In this document: positions 35,481 to 43,810 of the stretch, piece after piece
How the letters are laid out: each line of letters starts with the position of its first letter
Position numbering within the stretch: position 1 is the first letter of the stretch
Origin: an uncultured Methylotenera sp.
Lineage (GTDB): Bacteria; Pseudomonadota; Gammaproteobacteria; Burkholderiales; Methylophilaceae
Reading direction: 5' to 3'
Length of the DNA: 43,810 bases
Assembly (NCBI RefSeq): GCF_946479685.1
Contig: NZ_CAMLGS010000020.1
Location: 1 to 43,810 of the forward strand
Notes under the pieces: generated by a model
What the model was told of the DNA's origin: nothing
The model's database searches: none
The model's input: only the letters and a program-made list of their open reading frames with translations
Position numbers and translations under genes: made by a program

Positions 35481-38400
35481 ATGGCTCAATTAACACCCTC
35501 TCCGATAGAAACCCAATTACGCGCTCTATTAGCACAACGCATCCTGATTTTGGATGGTGCAATGGGTACCATGATTCAGCAATATAAGCTGACCGAGGCG
35601 GACTATCGCGGCGAGCGCTTTGTTGATTTTAAAGCACCTGCCGGTGAGCGCGAGTTGTTTGTAAAAGGCAATAATGAATTATTGACCTTGACCCAGCCTG
35701 ACATTATTCAGGAGATTCACGAAAAGTACCTAGCGGCGGGCGCCGATATCATTGAAACCAACACCTTTGGTGCCACAGCGGTGGCGCAAGATGACTACCA
35801 CATGGCGCATCTGGTGTATGAAATGAACGTAGAGGCCGCCAAGCTGGCGAAAGCCGCCTGTGTGAAATATAGCACGCCAGATAAACCTCGCTTTGTGGCC
35901 GGCGCGTTAGGACCTACTCCTAAAACTGCCTCTATCTCGCCGGATGTGAACGACCCTGCTGCGCGTAACGTGAATTTTGACCAATTAGTAAGCGCTTACT
36001 TGGAGCAAACGCGTGCGCTGGTTGAAGGTGGCGCAGATATCTTAATGGTGGAAACCATTTTTGATACGCTCAACTGTAAAGCCGCATTGTTCGCGATTGA
36101 TGCGTTCTTTGAAGAGGTGGGTTATACCCTGCCCATTATGATTTCCGGTACGGTGACGGATGCCTCAGGCCGTATTCTGTCTGGGCAAACAGTGACCGCT
36201 TTCTGGAACTCCGTACGCCACGCCAAGCCACTTACCATCGGCCTAAATTGCGCATTGGGCGCTACCTTGATGCGTCCGTATGTAGAAGAGCTGTCTTCAA
36301 TTGCTGATACTTTTGTGTGTATCTACCCTAACGCTGGTTTGCCTAACCCGATGAGCGACACTGGCTTTGATGAAACGCCTGATGTTACCTCCAGTTTGGT
36401 TAAAGAGTTCGCACAGAGCAACTTCCTGAACATCGCTGGCGGCTGCTGTGGCACTACGCCAGCGCATATCAATGCCATTTACAACGAAATTAAAGACTTA
36501 CCGCCACGCCAGGTTCCGGTATTGCCGCGTACTTTGAAGTTGTCTGGCTTAGAGCCATTTGTGATTGATGACAGTTCACTGTTTGTGAACGTGGGTGAGC
36601 GTACCAACGTTACCGGCTCAAAAGCCTTTGCACGCTTGATTATCAACGAGCAGTACGATGAAGCGCTGACCGTGGCGCGCCAGCAAGTAGAAAACGGCGC
36701 CCAGGTGATTGACATCAACATGGACGAAGGCATGTTGGATGCGATTAAAGCCATGACGCACTTCCTGAATCTGGTTGCGTCTGAGCCGGATATCGCACGC
36801 GTGCCTATCATGATCGACTCTTCAAAATGGAGCGTGATTGAGGCTGGCTTAAAATGTGTGCAAGGTAAGGCGGTGGTTAACTCTATCTCCCTGAAAGAAG
36901 GCGAAGAAGAATTTATACGTCAGGCAACTTTATGCAAACGCTATGGTGCGGCTGCGATTGTGATGGCGTTTGATGAAAAAGGTCAGGCTGATACTTTTGA
37001 GCGCAAGATCGAGATTTGCAAGCGTGCTTATGATTTACTGGTGCAAGCGCTGGATTTCCCGCCGGAAGATATTATTTTCGACCCGAATATTTTCGCCATT
37101 GCCACCGGTATTGAAGAGCATAACAACTATGCGGTGGACTTTATCAACGCTACGCACTGGATTAAGCAGCATCTGCCTTATGCCAAAATTTCTGGCGGCG
37201 TGTCTAATGTGAGCTTCAGCTTTAGGGGCAATGACCCTGCACGTGAAGCGATTCACACCGTATTTTTATACCATGCCATCAAAGCAGGTATGACCATGGG
37301 TATCGTCAATGCCGGCATGATGGGCGTGTATGACGATTTGCCTGCGGAGCTCAAAGAGCGCGTAGAAGACGTGGTGCTTAACCGTGTGGTGGACCCCAAT
37401 AACCCATTAGCTGCTACCGAGCGCATGATTGAGATTGCCAGCACATTGGTGGCTGGCGGCAAAAAAGAGGCGGCGACGCTGGAGTGGCGCGGTACGCCAG
37501 AAAATCCGGTGCCGGTTGAGAAGCGCCTGAGCCACGCCATGGTGCATGGTATTACCGAGTTTATTGTAGAAGACACCGAAGAAGCGCGGCAAAACGTGGC
37601 TGCGGCTGGCGGCAGGCCAATTAACGTGATTGAAGGCCCGCTCATGGATGGCATGAACGTGGTCGGTGATTTGTTCGGCCAGGGCAAGATGTTCCTGCCG
37701 CAAGTGGTGAAATCCGCACGTGTGATGAAACAGGCGGTAGCGCACCTGATTCCGTTCATTGAGGCGGAAAAAGCTGCTGACGAAGCACGTACTGGTATTG
37801 TGGCTAAGCCTAAAGGCAAGATGGTGATTGCTACGGTAAAAGGCGATGTACATGATATCGGCAAAAATATCGTGTCCGTGGTGCTGCAATGTAATAACTT
37901 TGAGGTAGTGAACATGGGTGTGATGGTGCCCGCCTCTGAGATTCTCGCCATGGCGAAAGCGGAAAATGCTGACATCATCGGTTTGTCCGGCCTGATTACG
38001 CCGTCACTGGAAGAAATGGCACATGTGGCGCGTGAAATGCAGCGTGATCCGTATTTTAGTGAACAGAAAATGCCGTTGCTGATTGGCGGCGCGACTACCT
38101 CACGTGCGCATACCGCAGTAAAAATCGCTCCGCATTATGACGGCCCTATCGTCTATGTGGCGGATGCATCGCGCTCGGTTACTGTGATGCAGAACCTGCT
38201 CACGCCAGAAACACGCGGTGCTTATTTAGCTGAAATTCAGGCCGATTACGAAAAAGCGCGCACCCAGCATGCCAATAAAAAAGGCACGCCTATGCTCACG
38301 ATTGCTGAGGCGCGAGCCAATAAAGCTGACTTGTCATTTGCAGGAGCAGATGCACCGGTTAAGCCTAAGTTTATCGGCCGCCGCGAGATTAAAAACACAG

Positions 38401-39272
38401 ACTTGAGCATCATTGCCCAATACATAGACTGGACGCCGTTCTTCCAGACTTGGGACTTGGCTGGTTTCTACCCTGCTATTTTGACAGACGAGGTAGTAGG
38501 CGATGCCGCTACCAAGCTGTTTAATGAAGCACAGCTAATGCTGAAAAAAATCATCGATGGGCGCTGGCTCACTGCCAATGGCGTGGTGGCACTGCATCCG
38601 GCTAATCGTGTGGGTGATGACGATATTGAAATCTACACCGATGAATCGCGCAGCAATATTGCCTTCACCTACTACGGCATGCGTCAGCAAACCGTGAAAC
38701 CGGTGATAGATGGCATTGCCCGCCCTAACCAATGTCTGGCCGATTTTATCGCACCTAAAGGCACGCCAGATTACATCGGCCTGTTTGCCGTGACTGCTGG
38801 TTTGGGTATAGAAAAGCACGAGCAACGCTTTGAGGCAGCGCATGACGACTACAGCAGCATTATGCTCAAAGCCTTGGCCGATAGGCTGGCCGAGGCGTTT
38901 GCCGAGTACATGCATGAGCGTGTGCGTGTAGATTTCTGGGGCTATGCGCCAAATGAAAACGTCAGCAAAGAAGGTTTGATTAAAGAGCAGTACCAAGGCA
39001 TACGTCCTGCACCGGGCTACCCTGCCTGCCCAGACCATACGGTAAAACCGGAAATGTTCAAGTTGCTGCAGGCCGAGGCTATCGGCATGGAGCTGACCGA
39101 GTCATTCGCGATGTCACCGGGTGCAGCGGTGTCAGGCTTCTATTTTGCGCATCCGGAAAGTAAATATTTCAGTGTGGATAAAATAGGCGCAGACCAGCTA
39201 CAGGACATGGCAACGCGTAGAGGCTTAACCAAAGAGTATTTAGAAAGATGGCTAGCGCCGAATCTGGGGTAA
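35481..39272 (+). CDS. metH: Cobalamin-dependent methionine synthase
   Basis: MetH moves the methyl group of methyl-tetrahydrofolate to homocysteine through cobalamin. The 1263 residues hold four modules: homocysteine domain (about 1-345; zinc ligands C257 in GLNCALG and C322/C323 in GGCCGTT), pterin domain (about 370-640; [11 protein letters not shown]), cobalamin domain (about 665-915; base-off His H791 in DVHDIGKN) and the S-adenosylmethionine reactivation domain (about 930-1263; [12 protein letters not shown]). E. coli MetH has 1227 residues. No cobalamin or SAM riboswitch is visible in the 139 bases upstream. The organism therefore needs or makes B12, and this gene feeds its C1 metabolism. 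Confidence 0.98.
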   Translation: MAQLTPSPIETQLRALLAQRILILDGAMGTMIQQYKLTEADYRGERFVDFKAPAGERELFVKGNNELLTLTQPDIIQEIHEKYLAAGADIIETNTFGATAVAQDDYHMAHLVYEMNVEAAKLAKAACVKYSTPDKPRFVAGALGPTPKTASISPDVNDPAARNVNFDQLVSAYLEQTRALVEGGADILMVETIFDTLNCKAALFAIDAFFEEVGYTLPIMISGTVTDASGRILSGQTVTAFWNSVRHAKPLTIGLNCALGATLMRPYVEELSSIADTFVCIYPNAGLPNPMSDTGFDETPDVTSSLVKEFAQSNFLNIAGGCCGTTPAHINAIYNEIKDLPPRQVPVLPRTLKLSGLEPFVIDDSSLFVNVGERTNVTGSKAFARLIINEQYDEALTVARQQVENGAQVIDINMDEGMLDAIKAMTHFLNLVASEPDIARVPIMIDSSKWSVIEAGLKCVQGKAVVNSISLKEGEEEFIRQATLCKRYGAAAIVMAFDEKGQADTFERKIEICKRAYDLLVQALDFPPEDIIFDPNIFAIATGIEEHNNYAVDFINATHWIKQHLPYAKISGGVSNVSFSFRGNDPAREAIHTVFLYHAIKAGMTMGIVNAGMMGVYDDLPAELKERVEDVVLNRVVDPNNPLAATERMIEIASTLVAGGKKEAATLEWRGTPENPVPVEKRLSHAMVHGITEFIVEDTEEARQNVAAAGGRPINVIEGPLMDGMNVVGDLFGQGKMFLPQVVKSARVMKQAVAHLIPFIEAEKAADEARTGIVAKPKGKMVIATVKGDVHDIGKNIVSVVLQCNNFEVVNMGVMVPASEILAMAKAENADIIGLSGLITPSLEEMAHVAREMQRDPYFSEQKMPLLIGGATTSRAHTAVKIAPHYDGPIVYVADASRSVTVMQNLLTPETRGAYLAEIQADYEKARTQHANKKGTPMLTIAEARANKADLSFAGADAPVKPKFIGRREIKNTDLSIIAQYIDWTPFFQTWDLAGFYPAILTDEVVGDAATKLFNEAQLMLKKIIDGRWLTANGVVALHPANRVGDDDIEIYTDESRSNIAFTYYGMRQQTVKPVIDGIARPNQCLADFIAPKGTPDYIGLFAVTAGLGIEKHEQRFEAAHDDYSSIMLKALADRLAEAFAEYMHERVRVDFWGYAPNENVSKEGLIKEQYQGIRPAPGYPACPDHTVKPEMFKLLQAEAIGMELTESFAMSPGAAVSGFYFAHPESKYFSVDKIGADQLQDMATRRGLTKEYLERWLAPNLG

Positions 39273-39275
39273 ATA

Positions 39276-39875
39276 ATGTATGACAGATTAACTGCCGGAA
39301 GCTTTTTAGTTGGATTTGTATTTTTCTTCCTTTATTTAGCAGTTATTTACGGACTGGCTTCAAATATTGGTAAGACACCAATCTCAAAGAGAAAAGAAAG
39401 AAGGAAGAAAAATATTGCATTTAATTTGGTTGTTTTTTTACCAATATTCGCACTTTTAATTTATATCGATAAGACAAACATTAGCCGTTTTCTTATCCCA
39501 TTAGTTTTATTTACTCTTGTGTATGAGTTTGCAATCAATCGTCCAAGACTAAATCGCTATATCTTGTTAGCAGATAATTTATACAAAACATTAAAATTAT
39601 CTAACAAAGAAGAAAGATATTCTTTTGATGCGAATAATTCAGCAATATTGTTAGATTGGGATACACCTCAATACATTAAAGGAAATCTTAATGATGTTAG
39701 GTTAGATAGAGTATGTAAAAATAATCAAGGTGAGTATTTCTGGGTGGAAGCAAGTGTTAAGGGTTTTTTTGAACCTAAAATCAAGTTGTTAAATAAGCAA
39801 AGTGCAAAAAACCTTTTGCGCCGAGATAAAGAAGCCTATCTAAAAGAATTTAATGAAGAACCCTATAGAACATAA
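39276..39875 (+). CDS. AT-rich unknown membrane protein between metH and mpl
   Basis: I do not recognise this 199-residue product. Three hydrophobic segments (about 9-28, 47-64, 71-87), separated by a very basic loop (KRKERRKK at 38-45), are followed by a soluble, charged C-terminal part of about 110 residues (YIKGNLNDVRLDRV, GEYFWVEASVKGFFEP). In three rows I counted by hand (39301-39480) the GC content is 51 of 180 bases, about 28%, far below its neighbours. Arginine is mostly AGA, whereas metH and mpl use CGT/CGC. It begins 3 bases after metH and ends 3 bases before mpl, a clean insertion into an otherwise ordinary operon. This suggests recent transfer. No ribosome site is clear, so coupling to metH is likely. 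Confidence 0.75.
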   Translation: MYDRLTAGSFLVGFVFFFLYLAVIYGLASNIGKTPISKRKERRKKNIAFNLVVFLPIFALLIYIDKTNISRFLIPLVLFTLVYEFAINRPRLNRYILLADNLYKTLKLSNKEERYSFDANNSAILLDWDTPQYIKGNLNDVRLDRVCKNNQGEYFWVEASVKGFFEPKIKLLNKQSAKNLLRRDKEAYLKEFNEEPYRT

Positions 39876-39878
39876 AAC

Positions 39879-41255
39879 ATGCATATTCATATATTAGGTA
39901 TCTGCGGCACATTCATGGGCGGCATTGCGGTGCTGGCTAAGGCTGCAGGACACAAAGTCACGGGCTGCGACGCTAATGTTTATCCGCCGATGAGCACACA
40001 GCTTGAGGCGCAAGGGGTGGAGTTGATTGAAGGTTTTGATCCGTCGCAAACCGTGCTTAATCCGGATATTTACGTGATTGGTAATGTTGTGTCGCGCGGC
40101 AACCCCTTGATGGAAGAAATTCTTAATCGTGGCTTGCCTTACATTTCAGGCCCGCAGTGGCTGGCAGAGAACGTGCTGCAAGGTAAGTGGGTGCTGGCTG
40201 TAGCTGGTACGCACGGCAAAACCACAACCAGCTCTATGCTGGCGTGGATATTGGAGTATGCAGGTTTGGCACCAGGCTTTTTAATCGGTGGCGTGCCTGA
40301 GAACTTCTCAGTATCTGCACGTTTGCCACAAACGCCAGTGCAAGACAAAAACAGTGTATCGCCATTCTTCGTGATTGAAGCAGATGAGTACGATACCGCC
40401 TTCTTCGATAAGCGTTCCAAGTTTGTGCACTACCGCCCGCGTACGGCTGTATTGAACAATCTGGAGTTTGACCATGCCGACATTTTTGATGATTTGAATG
40501 CGATTGAAAAGCAGTTCCATCATTTAGTTAGAACAGTGCCACAGCAAGGCCTGGTAGTTGCTAACGGTAAAGAAAGCAGCCTGCAGCGCGTGCTGGATAA
40601 AGGCTGCTGGACTCCGGTGGAGAAGTTTGGCACCGATGATGACTGGCAGGCCACTAACGCACAAGGTGACGGTAGCTTTGATGTGGTTTATAAAGGTCAA
40701 ATGCAAGGCCATGTGGCATGGGGCTTGTTAGGTGAGCATAACCGCATGAATGCGCTGGCAAGCATTGCGGCAGCACGTCACGCAGGCGTTGCGGTTGAGG
40801 TGAGCATCGCCGCATTGAGCGAGTTTAAAAACGTGAAGCGCCGCATGGAAGTGCGTGGCGAGAGCCGCGGTGTGGTGGTGTATGATGATTTTGCACATCA
40901 CCCTACCGCCATTGAGACCACTATTGCCGGCTTGCGCGCCAAAGTAGGTGCAGCCCGTATCTTGGCGGTATTGGAGCCGCGCTCAAATACCATGAAGCTG
41001 GGTGTCATGAAGAACGCCCTACCCGCTAGCTTGGCGCAGGCTGATTTGGTGTTTTGCTATCAAGCCAATTTGGGTTGGGATGCGGGTGCGGCACTTGCGC
41101 CTATCGCCCATAAAACCCAAGTACATGACGACCTGACGCAGTTGATCCAAGCGATTAAGCAGGCGGCCGTTGCGGGAGATCATGTGTTAATCATGAGCAA
41201 TGGTGGTTTTGGTGGCATCCATCAAAAGTTACTAGACGCGTTAAAAGAAGTGTAA
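39879..41255 (+). CDS. mpl: UDP-N-acetylmuramate:L-alanyl-gamma-D-glutamyl-meso-diaminopimelate ligase
   Basis: Mpl attaches the tripeptide L-Ala-gamma-D-Glu-mDAP, recovered from old peptidoglycan, directly to UDP-MurNAc. The 458-residue Mur ligase starts with MHIHILGICGTFMGG. It has the ATP loop GTHGKTTT (110-117), the FVIEADEYDTAFFDKRSKF segment typical of Mpl, the LLGEHNRMNALASIAAA loop, and a C-terminal domain ending GGFGGIHQKLL. Length matches E. coli Mpl (457). Together with mltA elsewhere in the window it points to peptidoglycan recycling. The gene starts 3 bases after the AT-rich unknown gene. Confidence 0.96.
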   Translation: MHIHILGICGTFMGGIAVLAKAAGHKVTGCDANVYPPMSTQLEAQGVELIEGFDPSQTVLNPDIYVIGNVVSRGNPLMEEILNRGLPYISGPQWLAENVLQGKWVLAVAGTHGKTTTSSMLAWILEYAGLAPGFLIGGVPENFSVSARLPQTPVQDKNSVSPFFVIEADEYDTAFFDKRSKFVHYRPRTAVLNNLEFDHADIFDDLNAIEKQFHHLVRTVPQQGLVVANGKESSLQRVLDKGCWTPVEKFGTDDDWQATNAQGDGSFDVVYKGQMQGHVAWGLLGEHNRMNALASIAAARHAGVAVEVSIAALSEFKNVKRRMEVRGESRGVVVYDDFAHHPTAIETTIAGLRAKVGAARILAVLEPRSNTMKLGVMKNALPASLAQADLVFCYQANLGWDAGAALAPIAHKTQVHDDLTQLIQAIKQAAVAGDHVLIMSNGGFGGIHQKLLDALKEV

Positions 41256-41259
41256 GCAT

Positions 41260-42243
41260 TTGAGCCAGCAACTCGCAGCATTGAATCCATGGTCTACACT
41301 CATTGTAAAAATTAAAACAATGAGTGTAATGTCTATTGCGTTGACTATCTCTTTGCTTATACATGCGGTAATTCTGACTATTCATTTTGAGCCTGAGCTG
41401 AAAAAGTTTCGCGACCAGTTACCAGTGCTGGAAGTGATGCTGGTGAACACAAAAACCAAGGCTAAACCACAAAATACCGAGGTGTATGCGCAAGCCAACT
41501 TAGACCGCGGAGGCAATACTGATCTAGATCGCCAAATGAAAACCGCATTGCCAGCATTGAAACAGCAGCAGGCGGACGTGACGCTGAAACCAGTGGTGAA
41601 CGCGAAACAGACAGCCAAGGCGGCAGAACAGCCAACGGAAGAGCGGCAATCGAAGAAAAACGTTGCTGCACTGGAAAAGCAGGCGCAGGCACTGATGACC
41701 CAGCTGGAGGCTACACACCGCGTTGAATCACAACCAGTACAGAAAGTGAGTGCGACTGAAGTTGAGACCGCGCCACAGGAGAACACGAGTAAAAAGATCA
41801 ACCTGCAAGATGTGACCGCAGCCGCGCTGGAGATGGATAGGCTGGAGGCCTTGATTTCCAAGCAGCAGGATGACTACCAGAAGCGACCAAAACGCAAATT
41901 TGTGGGTGGTCGGGCGCAGGAGTATCGCTATGCATTGTATGTAGAGGCCTGGCGCCAAAAGGTGGAGAAGATAGGTAATCTTAATTACCCGGAAGCTGCA
42001 AAAAACCTGAAGCTTTATGGCCAGCTGCAAATGACAGTCTCTATTAAGGCCGATGGCAGCATAGAATCAATAGAGGTCAACCGTAGCTCCGGGCATAAAG
42101 TACTGGATGCCGCAGCTAAGCATATTGTGGAGCTGGGTGCACCCTATGCGCGCTTTCCAGATGATGTGCGTAAAGAGATTGATGTGTTGAGCATCACCAG
42201 AACCTGGACCTTCACCAAGGAAGAGAGCCTGGCGACAGAGTAA
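41260..42243 (+). CDS. TonB-family energy-transducer protein
   Basis: A 327-residue protein with one transmembrane helix (about residues 24-43), a long Lys/Gln/Ala-rich periplasmic spacer (about 55-215) and a TonB C-terminal domain (about 225-320: YPEAAKNLKLYGQLQMTVSIKADGSIESIEVNRSSG). The last domain would contact outer-membrane receptors. No exbB or exbD is nearby. Such stand-alone proteins downstream of mpl are seen in related bacteria. The start is unclear: a TTG at 41260 (given here), 4 bases after mpl, or an ATG at 41320 inside a perfect inverted repeat, which would begin just before the helix. Confidence 0.85.
   Translation: MSQQLAALNPWSTLIVKIKTMSVMSIALTISLLIHAVILTIHFEPELKKFRDQLPVLEVMLVNTKTKAKPQNTEVYAQANLDRGGNTDLDRQMKTALPALKQQQADVTLKPVVNAKQTAKAAEQPTEERQSKKNVAALEKQAQALMTQLEATHRVESQPVQKVSATEVETAPQENTSKKINLQDVTAAALEMDRLEALISKQQDDYQKRPKRKFVGGRAQEYRYALYVEAWRQKVEKIGNLNYPEAAKNLKLYGQLQMTVSIKADGSIESIEVNRSSGHKVLDAAAKHIVELGAPYARFPDDVRKEIDVLSITRTWTFTKEESLATE
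41295..41328 (+). repeat. Perfect 12-bp inverted repeat over a candidate start codon of the TonB-like gene
   Basis: TACACTCATTGT (41295-41306) and ACAATGAGTGTA (41317-41328) flank a 10-base A/T loop. The ATG at 41320 lies within the right arm, so in RNA the start would be buried in a stem. It may be a translation switch, a protein-binding palindrome, or an mRNA structure within the longer reading frame. Confidence 0.8.
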
Positions 42244-42377
42244 GTTGCTATTTTCAGCCTCGGCTGACTTTGCAGCTACTTACTCCGGATGCTGGGCCGC
42301 GATGAAAAATCTATATAACCTTGCTTGGCCTGCACCTAGCAGCCTTGTAGTTGCCTAAGAATTAAGCAGAGAACATT

Positions 42378-42689
42378 ATGACTAGCCATTTTCAATATCA
42401 CGTATTTTTTTGCCTGAACCAGCGCGAAGGTGGTGCCGCCTGCTGTATGGATCATGGAGCAGAACAGGCTTTTGATCACATGAAATCTAGGGTGAAAAAG
42501 CTCAACCTGAACGGCGCGGGTAAGGTGCGTATTAACCGTGCTGGTTGCCTGGATCGCTGCAATGATGGACCGGTGATGGTGGTGTATCCGCAGGCGGTGT
42601 GGTACACCTTTGTTGATAACGATGATATTGATGAAATTGTAGAAAGCCATTTAATCAACGGCAAAGTGGTAGAACGCCTGCTGGTTTAA
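42378..42689 (+). CDS. Thioredoxin-like [2Fe-2S] ferredoxin
   Basis: The 103-residue protein has the fold of the shethna-type/NuoE-like thioredoxin ferredoxins. Cysteines fit a 2Fe-2S cluster: C12, with C22/C23 after a short loop, and C57 and C61 in NRAGCLDRCNDGP, which is the diagnostic motif. Its partner and reaction are unknown; similar proteins act as small electron carriers in the cytosol. It is preceded by about 134 bases without other features and follows the TonB-like gene on the same strand. The HIT-family gene converges from the other side. Confidence 0.9.
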   Translation: MTSHFQYHVFFCLNQREGGAACCMDHGAEQAFDHMKSRVKKLNLNGAGKVRINRAGCLDRCNDGPVMVVYPQAVWYTFVDNDDIDEIVESHLINGKVVERLLV

Positions 42690-42765
42690 ACTAGCACTGT
42701 TAGCGGGTGCTATTTTTGCTAAGTAAATTTGCTTTAGATTGACTTACGGTTAACCTCGCTAGAGA

Positions 42766-43194
42766 TTAACTTGCTTTAAGCGCACATTCAATTAGAGTGC
42801 GCATATGGTCGGACAGTGTTTGTTTTGTGTGCGTATTCAGTGCTGATGGGTTGCTTGCGCGCACCGCTTGCCCCCAATGTGAGTTGGGAAAGTGCTTGTC
42901 ATGCTCAAAGCGTGGAATCACGTGCCAGTGCAGGTGCGGGGTTTTATTACCTAGGCTGGCTAAGTTGATTTTGTCTGGATTAAGCGCGGCTCTTAGAGCC
43001 GTTTCTACCGCAAACACCACCTTCATCATGCGTGCGCGGTCTGGCGGCGCTAAGTCGGACATTTCTTTTACGTGTGCCAGTAACTCTACCCGGCAATAAG
43101 CTGGGTAATCTGTATCATTAAGCAGCACTACACGGCAAAAGTCATCTGACCATAAGGTTTCATGGGGTGTAGGGCTGCATAATGGGCAAGTCAC
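42766..43194 (-). CDS. HIT-family nucleotide hydrolase/transferase
   Basis: The 142-residue protein begins MTCPLCSP, a possible zinc-binding CxxC, and carries the histidine triad HLHWH at residues 87-91 (family pattern H-x-H-x-H). HIT proteins hydrolyse or transfer nucleotides from phosphoramidates, dinucleoside polyphosphates or AMP-linked compounds. Which of these applies here cannot be told. It is single-domain and of normal length, on the strand opposite to the ferredoxin gene, and 59 bases after nadA on the same strand, so it may be read together with nadA. Confidence 0.92.
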   Translation of the reverse strand: MTCPLCSPTPHETLWSDDFCRVVLLNDTDYPAYCRVELLAHVKEMSDLAPPDRARMMKVVFAVETALRAALNPDKINLASLGNKTPHLHWHVIPRFEHDKHFPNSHWGQAVRASNPSALNTHTKQTLSDHMRTLIECALKAS

Positions 43195-43253
43195 TTAATA
43201 CCTCTCAACGCAAATTGCTACGCTAGGATGTTTGTTTGCACGAGCATGCAGGC

Positions 43254-43810
43254 TTAAGACGCCGCCAACATGCGGTCTAAAGTCAATTTCGCTAGTTCAG
43301 CTTCGTGCGCCGGTACTTTAATCTGGTTCACGATTTTGCCTTCTACCAAATTCTCTAGCACCCATGCCAAGTGCTGTGGATCGATACGTGCCATGGTTGA
43401 GCATTCGCACACCACATGGCTCATAAACTGTACCAGCTTACCTTCCGGCTTCATTTGCTCAGCCAGGCGATTCACTAGGTTTAACTCAGTACCTACTAAC
43501 CATTTGGTGTTAGCCGGTGCGTCGCTGATGGTTTTTAAAATATATTCGGTAGAGCCCACATAGTCAGAGTGCTGGCACACTTCAAACGGTGCTTCCGGGT
43601 GTGAAATCACAAAGCCGTCCGGATGTTCGGCGCGGAATCGCTCAATATTTTGCAGGCGGAACATTTGATGCACAGCGCAATGCCCTTTCCACAGCAAAAT
43701 CTTGGCATTCTTGATTTGCTCTACGGTTAAGCCACCTAATGGTTGGTCAGGGTCCCATACTGGCATTTGCTCCAGTGGAATACCCATTTTGTAGCCGCTC
43801 CAGCGGCCTA
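43254..43810 (-). CDS. nadA: Quinolinate synthase A, 3' part (runs off the window)
   Basis: NadA condenses iminoaspartate with dihydroxyacetone phosphate to quinolinate, the first ring compound of NAD synthesis, using a 4Fe-4S cluster. About 185 C-terminal residues are in the window; the frame stays open to the edge (GRWSGYKMGIPLEQMPVWDP), so the ATG at 43787 is internal. Visible family motifs are KILLWKGHCAVHQMF, SHPEAPFEVCQHSDYVGST, LVGTELNLVNRLA and the cluster cysteine region VVCECSTMARIDP. The complete protein is usually about 350-370 residues, so roughly half is missing here. Confidence 0.94.
   Translation of the reverse strand, partial: GRWSGYKMGIPLEQMPVWDPDQPLGGLTVEQIKNAKILLWKGHCAVHQMFRLQNIERFRAEHPDGFVISHPEAPFEVCQHSDYVGSTEYILKTISDAPANTKWLVGTELNLVNRLAEQMKPEGKLVQFMSHVVCECSTMARIDPQHLAWVLENLVEGKIVNQIKVPAHEAELAKLTLDRMLAAS

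Noticed and set aside
37253..37978. 241-codon antisense open frame inside metH
   Set aside because: It lies fully within the strongly supported metH gene on the other strand and has no ribosome site. It is a codon-bias shadow.

Overview
The window looks like a chromosomal segment of a methylotrophic betaproteobacterium, most likely a member of the Methylophilaceae (Methylotenera/Methylophilus type). This is an inference. It rests on the housekeeping protein types, a moderate GC content, and a free-standing pqqA gene, which encodes the peptide precursor of PQQ, the cofactor of methanol dehydrogenases. I see no plasmid, phage, insertion sequence or CRISPR array.

Layout. Positions 1-65 hold the 3' part of a tRNA-Gly(CCC). 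Positions 90-2866 are a tight thiD-thiE-hemL operon (thiamine and tetrapyrrole synthesis). gltB-gltD (glutamate synthase) and hemE follow, separated by a hairpin terminator. A convergent dienelactone-hydrolase-like gene shares a bidirectional terminator with hemE. Next come thiS-thiG, apaG and mltA on the plus strand. A bidirectional terminator then separates mltA from the 23-codon pqqA on the minus strand.

Positions 15044-23199 (minus strand) form a co-directional block of envelope and phospholipid genes. In transcription order these are an ArsR-type regulator with no cysteine, an Aas-like acyltransferase/acyl-ACP synthetase, an LplT-like lysophospholipid transporter, an LTA-synthase/MdoB-like phosphoglycerol transferase, and an unusual fusion of a glycosidase-like barrel with a WaaP-family kinase. 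A perfect 30-bp palindrome overlaps the regulator's start codon and the spacer/-10 of a promoter predicted to give a leaderless mRNA. This block is the best candidate for an undescribed system: lysophospholipid recycling, phosphatidylglycerol-consuming decoration and glycan phosphorylation apparently under one small regulator.

Positions 23227-24290 are mostly non-coding, with one weak two-helix membrane protein and two terminator-like hairpins. Positions 24291-30009 are a complete tripartite RND efflux operon (lipoprotein adaptor, pump, lipoprotein outer-membrane channel), followed by a small exported protein. Positions 30566-33434 (minus strand) are a nitrogen-control operon, TorF-like porin-glnK-amt, preceded by an excellent sigma-54 promoter.

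Positions 33615-42689 (plus strand) carry ubiK, yifB/comM, metH, an AT-rich unknown membrane gene wedged with 3-bp gaps between metH and mpl, mpl, a TonB-like gene with a perfect inverted repeat over a candidate start codon, and a thioredoxin-like [2Fe-2S] ferredoxin. The window ends on the minus strand with a HIT-family hydrolase and the 3' part of nadA.
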